Of a stretch of DNA of 64,000 nucleotides, positions 1-7,975 are shown piece by piece. The notes beneath the pieces are model-generated. The model was not told the origin of the DNA. It saw only the letters and a list, made by a program, of their open reading frames with translations, and searched no databases. The position numbers and the translations under genes are program-made. This stretch comes from Accumulibacter sp003538495. GTDB taxonomy: Bacteria; Pseudomonadota; Gammaproteobacteria; Burkholderiales; Rhodocyclaceae. Location: contig NZ_JAPUVQ010000096.1 of NCBI RefSeq assembly GCF_029255145.1, forward strand, positions 6,535-70,534. The letters run 5' to 3'. The stretch's first letter is position 1. Each line of letters begins with the position of its first letter.

Positions 1-2
1 GT

Positions 3-311
3 CTGCATTTCATGCTCGGCGCCATGTCGTACGCCATTGCCGGAACCGACGTGCTGCGGGTGGTCACCGGTTGCGAGCTCGGCGACCTCGCGGGTGAAGG
101 CGCTGGCGATCCCGATGGCGACTCGGCCCTGGCCAGGCGTCTTTCACAACGGCTGATGCCTTTCCTGCTCGGCGGTCTGCGGGCTCCATTGTCACCAGGC
201 AGTGCGTCACCGATCGCCGCACCAGAGTCGCCCGGCGAAGGCGGCCCGGAAGCTGAAACCAGAAACCAGAAACCAGAAACCAGAAACCAGAAAGAGGAGA
301 AACAGCCATGA
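3..311 (+). CDS. TetR/AcrR-family regulator, C-terminal part (start lies before the window)
   Basis: This frame is open from the window edge and ends at a TGA overlapping the fadE ATG (ATGA, 308-311), so the two genes are probably translationally coupled. The visible part contains LHFMLGAMSYAIAGTDVLR and RLMPFLLGGLRAP, which resemble the ligand-binding C-terminal domain of TetR repressors of the PsrA type, regulators of fatty-acid degradation. The helix-turn-helix is off the window. The last residues (ETRNQKPETRNQK) are encoded by a heptanucleotide tandem repeat and look like an acquired tail. The adjacency to fadE and the PsrA-like operator at 7885-7902 suggest it controls this beta-oxidation island; that link is inference. 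Confidence 0.6.
   Translation: MHFMLGAMSYAIAGTDVLRVVTGCELGDLAGEGAGDPDGDSALARRLSQRLMPFLLGGLRAPLSPGSASPIAAPESPGEGGPEAETRNQKPETRNQKEEKQP
255..293 (+). repeat. Heptanucleotide tandem repeat GAAACCA, five copies plus GAAA
   Basis: Five perfect head-to-tail copies of GAAACCA span 255-289, followed by a partial copy (290-293). The repeat lies in the 3' end of the TetR frame, immediately before the fadE ribosome-binding site (GAGGAG, 294-299). Because the unit is 7 nt, gain or loss of one copy would shift the TetR reading frame and uncouple its stop from the fadE start. The perfect copies suggest recent expansion by slippage. Confidence 0.9.
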
Positions 312-2659
312 TCACGACGATCATTTCGGTGTTCATCGGGCTAAGCCTGGTGAGCCTTGCGCTGCTGTTCAGCGTTCGCCCCCTGCGGCGAGCGCTGATC
401 AGTCGCCGTGTCTTCGGAACCTACAAGCGGATCCTGCCGCAGATGTCCGATACCGAGCGTGAAGCGCTCGAGGCCGGAACGGTGTGGTGGGACGGTGAGC
501 TGTTCCGCGGCAACCCCGACTGGAACAAGTTGCTGGCCTATCCGGTGCCGAGACTGAGTGCCGAAGAGCAGTCGTTCATGGACCACGAGGTCGAGCATGC
601 CTGTTCTCTGGTCGATGACTGGCAGGTTACCAGCGACTTGTACGATCTGCCACCAGAGGCCTGGCAGTACATCAAGGACAAGGGCTTCCTCGGCTTGATC
701 ATCCCCAAGCGCTATGGCGGCCTGGAGTTCTCCGCCTACGCGCATTCGCAGATTGTCACCAAGCTGTCGACGCGCTGCTCGGCGCTGTCGGTGTCGGTGA
801 TGGTTCCCAATTCGCTGGGTCCGGCCGAACTGCTCCTGCACTACGGAACCGAAGCGCAGAAGAATCACTATCTGCCACGGCTGGCCAAGGGCATCGAGAT
901 TCCCGCCTTCGCCCTGACCAGTCCCTGGGCGGGTTCCGACGCCGGATCGATTCCCGACGTCGGGATCGTCTGCAAGGGGCTCTGGCAGGGCAAGGAAGTG
1001 GTCGGGATGCGGGTGACCTGGGACAAGCGCTACATCACGCTCGGCCCGGTGTGCACCATCCTCGGGCTGGCTTTTCACATGTATGACCCGGATGGCCTGC
1101 TCGGCAGCAGAAAGCACATCGGCATCACCTGTGCACTGGTGCCGCGCGACACGCCGGGAGCCGACATCGGTCGTCGCCATCTACCGCTGAACGCGATGTT
1201 CATGAACGGACCGACGCGCGGCAAGGACGTCTTCATGCCTCTCGATTACGTGATCGGCGGCCCGGCGATGGTCGGCCAGGGCTGGCGGATGCTGATGGAG
1301 AGTCTGGCCGCCGGGCGCTCGATCTCGCTGCCGTCGTCGAATACCGGCATGGCGCAGCTGACGGCCCGTACCGTCGGCGGCTACGCGCGGGTGCGCAGCC
1401 AGTTCAAGATGGCGATCGGGCGCTTCGAGGGGGTTGAAGAGCCGCTGACCCGCATCGGTGCCTACACCTACATGATGGACGCGGTGCGCAAGATGACCGC
1501 CGGTGCGATCGATCTCGGCGAAAAGCCGTCGGTGGTTTCGGCGATTGCCAAGTACCACGTCACCGAGCTTGCCCGGAAGGTGGTCAATGACGGGATGGAC
1601 ATCGTCGGCGGCAAGGGGATCTGCCTCGGCCCGTCGAACTTCATCGGCCGTGCGTACCAGCAGTTGCCGATCGGTATCACCGTCGAAGGCGCGAACATCC
1701 TGACGCGCAGCATGATCCTCTTTGGCCAGGGCGCCATCCGCTGCCATCCGTACGTCCTCAAGGAGATGCGGTCCGCGTATCACCCGGATGCCGAACAGGG
1801 CTTGCGTGATTTCGACGAGGCCTTCTTCGGTCACGCCGCTTACACCATCAAGCACGGTTTCGGCGCGCTCGCCAAGGGGCTCACCGGTTCGCACTTTGTC
1901 GCGGTGCCTGAAAACGTGGCGCCGGAAACGCGGCGTTACTATCAGCAGCTGACGCGCTTCTCGTCGGCCTTCGCTTTCCTCGCCGATATTTCGATGCTGA
2001 CTCTCGGCGGCGAACTGAAGCGTCGCGAAAAGCTCTCGGCGCGCCTGGGCGACATCCTCTCGATGCTCTATCTGTGTTCGGCGACACTCAAGCGCTACGA
2101 GTCGGAAGGGCGTCAGCAGGCCGACGCGCCACTGCTGCACTGGGCGATGTGGGACACCATGTATCAGGCGCAGATGGCTTTCGACGGGGTGATCGCCAAT
2201 TTCCCGGTGCGCTGGATCGGGCGCATGCTTTACCGCATCGTTTTCCCGCTCGGTCACCCGTACGATGTTCCCTCGGACCGGATTGGCCACCAGGTCGCCA
2301 AGCTGCTCATCGAACCGTCCGCTTCCCGGGACCGTTTGACCGCCGAAACCTATCTGCCGAAAGTCGCCACGGAAGCGGTCGGCGCCGTCGAACTGGCGCT
2401 GCTGGCAACCATCGAAGCCGAACCGATCGAGGCCAGAATCCGTGCGGCGGAAAAAAGTGGCGTGCTCGCCGACAACCCGGAAGCCAATGTGCGCGATCTG
2501 GCGCACGCGGCTTTCGCCGCCGGGATCGTTACCGCCGCCGAATACGCAGTACTCAAGCGGCGCAACGAGCTGCGCGACATTGTCATTCGCGTCGACGATT
2601 TTCCGCACGACCTGGGCCGTTCGCAGCAACAGCGCGTGATTCACAAGGCGGCCGCGTAG
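308..2659 (+). CDS. fadE: Acyl-CoA dehydrogenase, FadE type
   Basis: This 783-residue protein catalyses the first, FAD-dependent step of beta-oxidation (acyl-CoA to trans-2-enoyl-CoA). Its length and layout match the large FadE enzymes (about 800 residues) rather than the roughly 400-residue ACADs. There is an N-terminal hydrophobic helix (residues 1-22), the acyl-CoA dehydrogenase core (about 85-490) with GIPVEG-like motif GITVEGANILTR near residue 457, and a long C-terminal FadE-specific region (DUF1974 type). The ATG at 308 has GAGGAG nine nucleotides upstream and overlaps the preceding regulator's stop. It heads a run of fad genes with short spacing. Confidence 0.93.
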   Translation: MITTIISVFIGLSLVSLALLFSVRPLRRALISRRVFGTYKRILPQMSDTEREALEAGTVWWDGELFRGNPDWNKLLAYPVPRLSAEEQSFMDHEVEHACSLVDDWQVTSDLYDLPPEAWQYIKDKGFLGLIIPKRYGGLEFSAYAHSQIVTKLSTRCSALSVSVMVPNSLGPAELLLHYGTEAQKNHYLPRLAKGIEIPAFALTSPWAGSDAGSIPDVGIVCKGLWQGKEVVGMRVTWDKRYITLGPVCTILGLAFHMYDPDGLLGSRKHIGITCALVPRDTPGADIGRRHLPLNAMFMNGPTRGKDVFMPLDYVIGGPAMVGQGWRMLMESLAAGRSISLPSSNTGMAQLTARTVGGYARVRSQFKMAIGRFEGVEEPLTRIGAYTYMMDAVRKMTAGAIDLGEKPSVVSAIAKYHVTELARKVVNDGMDIVGGKGICLGPSNFIGRAYQQLPIGITVEGANILTRSMILFGQGAIRCHPYVLKEMRSAYHPDAEQGLRDFDEAFFGHAAYTIKHGFGALAKGLTGSHFVAVPENVAPETRRYYQQLTRFSSAFAFLADISMLTLGGELKRREKLSARLGDILSMLYLCSATLKRYESEGRQQADAPLLHWAMWDTMYQAQMAFDGVIANFPVRWIGRMLYRIVFPLGHPYDVPSDRIGHQVAKLLIEPSASRDRLTAETYLPKVATEAVGAVELALLATIEAEPIEARIRAAEKSGVLADNPEANVRDLAHAAFAAGIVTAAEYAVLKRRNELRDIVIRVDDFPHDLGRSQQQRVIHKAAA

Positions 2660-2688
2660 CGGCTGCCAGCACACAGAGAGGAAAGTAC

Positions 2689-3978
2689 GTGGGATTCCAG
2701 CCGGTGTATGTGGTCGATGGTGCGAGAACGCCATTTCTCAAGGGGCGCAATGCGCCCGGGCCGTTCGCGGCGAGCGACCTGGCGGTGCAGGCCGGACGCG
2801 CGCTGCTGATTCGTCAGCCGTTTGCGCCGACCGACCTCGACGAGGTGATTCTCGGTTGCGCCAGCCCATCGCCCGACGAAGTGAATATCGGTCGGGTGGT
2901 CGCGCTGCGACTGGGCTGCGGCCACCGGGTGCCGGGCTGGACGGTGATGCGCAACTGCGCCAGCGGCATGCAGGCGCTCGACTCGGCGATGGCCAACATC
3001 CAGAACGGGCGCAGCCAACTGGTCCTGGCCGGCGGCGTCGATGCCCTGTCGCATGCGCCGCTGCTGTACTCGGAGGCGATGGTGCGCTGGTTTGCCCGGA
3101 TGCTGCAGGCGAAAAGCATCGTTCAGAAGGCCGGCGTCTTCGCCAGGTTGCGACCGGCGCAACTGTTGTCGCCGGTGATCGGGCTGCTGAAAGGGCTGAC
3201 CGATCCGAATATCGGCCTGCTGATGGGGCAGACCGCCGAAAACCTCGCCTGGCGCTTCGGCATTTCGCGTCACGAGATGGATCAATTCAGCGTCGGCAGC
3301 CAGCAGCGCGCGCTCGCCGCGCGCGCTGGCGGGCGCTTCGACGAGATCGTTCCGCTGGTCGACGGTCAGGGCCAGGTCTATGGCGAAGACGACGGTATCC
3401 GCGCCGATTCGAGCGTCGCCGGGCTGGGCAAGCTGAAGCCTTTTTTCGATCGTCGCTACGGCCGGGTGACGCCTGGCAACAGCTCGCAGATTACCGACGG
3501 CGCGGCGTGGTTGATCCTGGCGTCCGAGGCTGCCGTCGAGCGGTGGCGGCTGCGGCCGCTGGGGAAGATCACCGATAGCCAGTGGGCCGGCCTCGATCCG
3601 GCGCAGATGGGCCTCGGCCCGGTTCATGCCACGACGCCGATCCTGCAGCGGCATCGGCTCGGGCTGGAGGATATCGACCTCTGGGAGATCAACGAGGCCT
3701 TCGCCGCACAGGTCCTCGGCTGCCTCGCGGCCTGGGAGTCCGACGAGTATTGCCGCACGCAGCTCGAGCTGCCGGCGGCGCTCGGCAGCTTGCCGCGGGC
3801 GCGTCTGAACGTCGACGGCGGCGCCGTTGCCATCGGTCACCCGGTCGGTGCTTCAGGTGCGCGCATCGTCCTGCACCTGCTGCACGCGCTGCGTGCCGCC
3901 AGGGCCAGGCGCGGCGTGGCGACGATCTGCATCGGTGGCGGCCAGGGCGGCGCAATGCTGGTTGAAACGAGCGAATGA
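2689..3978 (+). CDS. fadI: Acetyl-CoA C-acyltransferase (thiolase), FadI-like
   Basis: A 429-residue thiolase that would cleave 3-ketoacyl-CoA to acetyl-CoA plus a shortened acyl-CoA. The nucleophilic Cys is in NCASGMQ (residue 90), the GHPVGASG histidine is at about 384, and the second catalytic Cys is in TICIGGGQGG at about 414. The start chosen is GTG 2689, preceded by GAGAGGAAAG; the frame is open far upstream, but there it is antisense-like or overlaps fadE. The length fits the FadI branch that partners FadJ. The stop overlaps an in-frame ATG (3975) of the next gene, though the real start of that gene is probably 4026. Confidence 0.9.
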   Translation: MGFQPVYVVDGARTPFLKGRNAPGPFAASDLAVQAGRALLIRQPFAPTDLDEVILGCASPSPDEVNIGRVVALRLGCGHRVPGWTVMRNCASGMQALDSAMANIQNGRSQLVLAGGVDALSHAPLLYSEAMVRWFARMLQAKSIVQKAGVFARLRPAQLLSPVIGLLKGLTDPNIGLLMGQTAENLAWRFGISRHEMDQFSVGSQQRALAARAGGRFDEIVPLVDGQGQVYGEDDGIRADSSVAGLGKLKPFFDRRYGRVTPGNSSQITDGAAWLILASEAAVERWRLRPLGKITDSQWAGLDPAQMGLGPVHATTPILQRHRLGLEDIDLWEINEAFAAQVLGCLAAWESDEYCRTQLELPAALGSLPRARLNVDGGAVAIGHPVGASGARIVLHLLHALRAARARRGVATICIGGGQGGAMLVETSE

Positions 3979-4025
3979 TGGCCGCTCACGCCGACGCGAA
4001 AATCACGGTAACAGGAGAACGACAT

Positions 4026-5954
4026 ATGCACGTCGATGCCACGAGCTACCAGAACTGGCAAGTCGAAGTGGACGCCGCGGGCCTGGCCTGGGTGACCCTG
4101 GACAAGGTCGGCGAATCCGCCAACTCGCTGTCCAGCGCGGTGATGAGCGAACTTTCACTGATTCTCGATCGCTTCGACCGCAGCGCGCCGCGCGGGCTGA
4201 TTTTTCGTTCCGGGAAGTCAGCCGGATTCATCGCCGGCGCCGACATCCAGGAATTTGCCCAGCTCGATACGCCCGAAAAAGGCGTCGAGCTGGTCAGGCG
4301 TGGCTGGCAACTCTTCAACCGTCTGGCCGGCGTCACTTATCCGACGCTGGCGCTGGTCCGCGGTCATTGCCTGGGTGGCGGCCTCGAACTGGCGCTGGCG
4401 TGTCGCTACCTGCTGGCCGTCGACGAGCCGGCGACCCGGATGGGCCTGCCGGAAGTGCTGCTCGGGATCGTTCCCGGCTGGGGCGGCATGTTGCGGCTGC
4501 CGCAACGGATCGGCCCGCAGGCGGCACTGGACCTGATGCTGACCGGCAAGACCGTCGACGCCAGGCGCGCCAGGCAGCTCGGGCTGGCTGACGACTGCGT
4601 CCCGCTGCGGGTGATGGACAGCGCCGCGGCGGTGCTGGTGCTGGCCGATCAGCCGCGACGCCAGCCGCCGCTGCTGCAGCGTCTGCTCAACGGCCCGCTG
4701 CGGCGGCTGGCCGCGCGGGCGGCGAGAAAACAGGTCGCCAAGCGTGCGCGCGTCGAGCACTATCCGGCGCCCTACGCGATCATCGACATCTGGGAGAAGC
4801 ACCAGGGCGATGCGCTGGCGGCACCCGAACTGATCGACCGCATCGTGCGTTCGCCGACTGCTCGCAACCTGGTGCGCGTGTTCTTCATGCAGGAGCGTCT
4901 CAAGGGCTTCGGCAAGGGCAGCGCCTGGCAGGCGCAGCGCGTTCACGTCGTCGGCGCCGGGGTGATGGGTGGCGACATTGCTGCCTGGTGTGCGCTGCGT
5001 GGGCTGACGGTCACCTTGCAGGATCAGGGAATCGAACGTATCGCGCCGGCGCTGCAGCGCGCCTACGCGGCCTACCGCCAGCGGATCAAGGACCCGCGCG
5101 AACTGCGCAACGCCATGGACCGCCTGATTCCGGACCCCGCGGGGCACGGCGCCAGGAGTGCCGACGTGGTGATCGAGGCAATTTTCGAAAACCTCGACGC
5201 CAAGCGCGCGCTGCTCTGCCAGCTCGACACGGTGATCAGGCCCGATGCGATCCTGGCGACCAATACCTCCAGCCTCAGGATCGAGGATCTGCACGGCGTG
5301 CTCGGCAATCCGGCGCGCTTGGTCGGGATTCACTTCTTCAACCCGGTGGCCAGGATGCCCTTGGTCGAAGTCGTCGCGGCCGAGGGCGCCGACCCGGAGA
5401 TGCTGCGTCGCGCCACGGCCTTTGTCAAACAGATCGACCGTCTGCCGCTGCCGGTGGCCAGTGCGCCAGGCTTCCTGGTCAACGCGGTCCTCGGACCTTA
5501 CATGCTGGAAGCGATGCGGGCGGTCGACGAGGGGCTGGCGCCGGAGACAGTGGACGAGGCGATGCTGGCCTTCGGCATGCCGATGGGGCCGATCGAACTG
5601 GTGGACATGGTCGGGCTCGACGTGGCGATGGCTGCCGGCAGGAGCCTCGCTGGTGGTGACGCCGAACCGCCGAAGTGTCTGCGCGAGCGCTTCGCTGCCG
5701 GCCATCTGGGCAAGAAGAGCGGCAAGGGCTTCTACGACTACCGCAAAGGCAAGCCGGCCAAGGGCGCTGCAGGATCGGTGCCGGCCGGGCTGGCCGCGCG
5801 CCTGGTCAAGCCGCTGCTCGATCGCACGCAGCAACTGGTCAGCGACGGGGTCGTCGCCGACGCCGAACTGGCCGACGCCGGCGTCATTTTCGGGACCGGC
5901 TTCGCGCCGTTTACCGGCGGGCCGCTCAATTACCTCAGGAGTCAGAATGCCTGA
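4026..5954 (+). CDS. fadJ: Bifunctional enoyl-CoA hydratase / 3-hydroxyacyl-CoA dehydrogenase, FadJ/FadB type
   Basis: This 642-residue multifunctional enzyme performs hydration and NAD-dependent oxidation of enoyl-CoA. Domain order is crotonase first (about 1-190, with HCLGGGLELALAC and GLPEVLLGIVPGWGG carrying the two catalytic glutamates), then the NAD-binding HCDH domain (GAGVMGG near 309-315), then the HCDH C-terminal domain. The HFFNPV..MPLVEVV motif carries the His-Glu pair. ATG 4026 has AGGAG eight nucleotides upstream; an alternative ATG at 3975 overlaps the thiolase stop but lacks a ribosome-binding site. It is somewhat shorter than E. coli FadB/FadJ (about 715-730). It likely works with the upstream thiolase. 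Confidence 0.9.
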   Translation: MHVDATSYQNWQVEVDAAGLAWVTLDKVGESANSLSSAVMSELSLILDRFDRSAPRGLIFRSGKSAGFIAGADIQEFAQLDTPEKGVELVRRGWQLFNRLAGVTYPTLALVRGHCLGGGLELALACRYLLAVDEPATRMGLPEVLLGIVPGWGGMLRLPQRIGPQAALDLMLTGKTVDARRARQLGLADDCVPLRVMDSAAAVLVLADQPRRQPPLLQRLLNGPLRRLAARAARKQVAKRARVEHYPAPYAIIDIWEKHQGDALAAPELIDRIVRSPTARNLVRVFFMQERLKGFGKGSAWQAQRVHVVGAGVMGGDIAAWCALRGLTVTLQDQGIERIAPALQRAYAAYRQRIKDPRELRNAMDRLIPDPAGHGARSADVVIEAIFENLDAKRALLCQLDTVIRPDAILATNTSSLRIEDLHGVLGNPARLVGIHFFNPVARMPLVEVVAAEGADPEMLRRATAFVKQIDRLPLPVASAPGFLVNAVLGPYMLEAMRAVDEGLAPETVDEAMLAFGMPMGPIELVDMVGLDVAMAAGRSLAGGDAEPPKCLRERFAAGHLGKKSGKGFYDYRKGKPAKGAAGSVPAGLAARLVKPLLDRTQQLVSDGVVADAELADAGVIFGTGFAPFTGGPLNYLRSQNA

Positions 5955-6345
5955 CGAGATGACCCGACTGCCCGACAAGCAACCGGTTCTGCGGGTAATG
6001 CCGATGCCGGCCGATGTCAATCCCCAGGGCGACGTCTTCGGGGGCTGGATCATGGCGCAGGTCGACGTCGCCGGAGCCATACCGGCGATGCATCTGGCGC
6101 GCGGCAGAGTGACCACCGTGGCGGTCAACTCCTTCCAGTTCAAGCAAGCGGTATCGGTTGGCGATGTGGTGAGTTTCTTTGCCGAAGTCGTCGAAACGGG
6201 ACGGACCTCGATCAAGGTCAAGGTTGAGGTCTACGCCGAACGCAACCCGACCCGGCCGATCACCGTGAAAGTCACCGAAGCCGAGCTCACTTATGTTGCA
6301 ATTAACCAACATGGTGAGAAACAGTTGTTGCCAATTGGCCATTGA
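5947..6345 (+). CDS. Acyl-CoA thioesterase, hotdog fold, YciA-like
   Basis: A 132-residue hotdog-fold protein with the acyl-CoA thioesterase motif region MPADVNPQGDVFGGWIM and AVNSFQFKQAVSVGD. Such enzymes hydrolyse acyl-CoA to free acid plus CoA and may release CoA when beta-oxidation stalls. ATG 5947 overlaps the end of fadJ by 8 bp and has AGGAG at 5937-5941, so the gene is translationally coupled to fadJ. The substrate range cannot be read from the sequence. Confidence 0.85.
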   Translation: MPDEMTRLPDKQPVLRVMPMPADVNPQGDVFGGWIMAQVDVAGAIPAMHLARGRVTTVAVNSFQFKQAVSVGDVVSFFAEVVETGRTSIKVKVEVYAERNPTRPITVKVTEAELTYVAINQHGEKQLLPIGH

Positions 6346-6447
6346 CTGAAGATTCTTTTGACGAGCGGTCTTAGGATGAGCGTGTAAACCATTATTTCGG
6401 TGCGGCCAAAGAACCACACCTTCGTCACGTTCTAGGGGGAGTTCACA

Positions 6448-7758
6448 ATGTCACAGCAGATTTCGATGAGGTTGATTCCAGCGTTGTTGCTGGTGGCGTT
6501 TTCGGGAACAGCGGCGGCGTCCGGTTTCCAGTTGCTGGAGCAGGGCAGCGGCCTGGGCAATGCCTACGCCGGTTCGGCGGCCAAGGCCAACGATGCCAGC
6601 ACGATCTTCTGGAATCCGGCGGGAATGACCCAACTGCAGGCTCGCGAGGTTTCCGGCGGCCTGACGGCGGTGCGGCCGAGCTTCAAGTTCAACAACGACG
6701 GTTCCAAGGTTGGCGTCTTTGGCGCTGCGGGGGACGGCGGCGACGCCGGTGACTGGGCGTTTATCCCCAATGGTTATATCTCCTGGGCGGTGAACAAGGA
6801 TCTCTACGTGGGTCTGGGTATTGGCGGGCCATTCGGTAATGCCACCAAGTACGACAAGCCGTGGAAGGGCAGTGCCCAATCGAACGAGTTCGACATCAAG
6901 ACGATCAACATCAACCCTTCGATCGCCTACCGGGTCAACGAGCAGGTATCTCTGGGTGCCGGCTTCAGCTGGCAGAAGATCGAGGCCGATTACTATCGGC
7001 AGGTGGGGATCTTCCCGGGCCTGGCCGGCGTGAAGAGCCACATGAGCATCAGTGACGACGCCTGGGGCTGGAACGTGGGCGCATTGTTCACGCTGTCACC
7101 AGCGACCAAGGTCGGGCTGTCGTATCGCTCCACGATTCAATATCATACGGATGGCAAGGTCAGCTTGACCGCTGATGGTTCGCCGGCGTCTGTTCCTACG
7201 GCAGGTGCCCTGATCGCCGGCGGCGGTGCGAGCGACGTGAAGGCGGACCTGAAAGTGCCGGATACCTTCATTCTGAGCGTGACGCAGCAATTGAGCGACC
7301 GCTGGGAAATGCTCGGAGACGTGTCCTGGACCGGCTGGAGTTCGATCCAGGACGTGGACATCATTCGCACTTCCGGAAAACTCTATGGCCAGCCTGCGCA
7401 GATCCTGCACGCGGATTTCGACGACACCTGGCGGGTTGCCCTGGGCGCCAACTACAAGTACACGGATGCGATCAAGTTCATGTTCGGGATCGCCTACGAC
7501 CAGACGCCGGTCAAAAATGCGAGCACGCGTCTGACTTCTCTGCCGGACAACGATCGCACGTGGTTCACCGTCGGTACGCAGTGGAAGCCGGCAAAGGAAC
7601 AGACTCTTGAACTGGGTCTGGCCTACCTCTATATCCCGAAGACGAACATCAACCAGAATGAAAGCAGCGTCAATCCGCTGACCAATCGTGGCACGGTTAC
7701 CGGTAGCTATGATTCCAGTGTCTGGATTCTCGGTGCGCAGTACTCCATGGCCTTCTGA
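6448..7758 (+). CDS. fadL: FadL/OmpP1/TodX-family outer-membrane transporter
   Basis: A 436-residue outer-membrane beta-barrel with a Sec signal peptide (roughly residues 1-25, ending TAAAS) and the family hallmark NPAGM near residue 56. FadL proteins carry long-chain fatty acids or other hydrophobic compounds across the outer membrane. The protein ends in Phe (YSMAF), the usual barrel signature for BAM insertion. AGGGGGAG at 6434-6441 precedes the ATG. It sits between two beta-oxidation units, so fatty-acid import is the likely role. The 102-base upstream gap suggests its own promoter, though I see no convincing -35/-10 pair. Confidence 0.9.
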   Translation: MSQQISMRLIPALLLVAFSGTAAASGFQLLEQGSGLGNAYAGSAAKANDASTIFWNPAGMTQLQAREVSGGLTAVRPSFKFNNDGSKVGVFGAAGDGGDAGDWAFIPNGYISWAVNKDLYVGLGIGGPFGNATKYDKPWKGSAQSNEFDIKTININPSIAYRVNEQVSLGAGFSWQKIEADYYRQVGIFPGLAGVKSHMSISDDAWGWNVGALFTLSPATKVGLSYRSTIQYHTDGKVSLTADGSPASVPTAGALIAGGGASDVKADLKVPDTFILSVTQQLSDRWEMLGDVSWTGWSSIQDVDIIRTSGKLYGQPAQILHADFDDTWRVALGANYKYTDAIKFMFGIAYDQTPVKNASTRLTSLPDNDRTWFTVGTQWKPAKEQTLELGLAYLYIPKTNINQNESSVNPLTNRGTVTGSYDSSVWILGAQYSMAF

Positions 7759-7776
7759 AGGCTGCACGCTTCGCAG

Positions 7777-7804
7777 AAAAGCCCCGCTGCCGGGGCTTTT
7801 TTTT
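7777..7804 (+). terminator. Rho-independent terminator after the fadL-type gene
   Basis: AAAAGCCCCG at 7777-7786, a CTGC loop, then CGGGGCTTTT at 7791-7800, running into eight T residues (7797-7804). It is a compact, GC-rich, perfect hairpin 19 bases after the stop codon and closes the first fad transcription unit. Confidence 0.92.
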
Positions 7805-7857
7805 CGCCCCGACCTCGCCAAGCCAGTGCCTTCGCAAGCTAAAGTTCCGGTGCCTGC

Positions 7858-7902
7858 TTGACGAAGATCACCAGTACGGTATAATTCAAACGTTCGTTTG
7901 AA
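7858..7902 (+). promoter_or_regulatory. Sigma-70 promoter with PsrA-type palindromic operator over the start point
   Basis: TTGACG (7858-7863) and a perfect TATAAT (7880-7885) are separated by 16 bp. From the last base of the -10, a perfect inverted repeat TTCAAACG-TT-CGTTTGAA covers 7885-7902, centred on the expected +1 (about 7892). The core CAAAC-N4-GTTTG matches the published Pseudomonas PsrA consensus (G/C)AAAC-N2-4-GTTT(G/C). A TetR-type repressor bound here would block RNA polymerase, with acyl-CoA relieving repression. The promoter drives the fadN-fadA pair starting at 7976. Confidence 0.82.
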
Positions 7903-7975
7903 CACCTTCGTGCGCTAGTGCTGCTACGGTGCTCCGGGCGAGCGCAAGCGACTCAACCCATACAAGGAGGATAGC

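Noticed and set aside
341..2734. Long open frames on the minus strand under fadE
   Set aside because: They mirror a high-GC coding strand, lack ribosome-binding sites and resemble no protein; similar shadows were ignored throughout.
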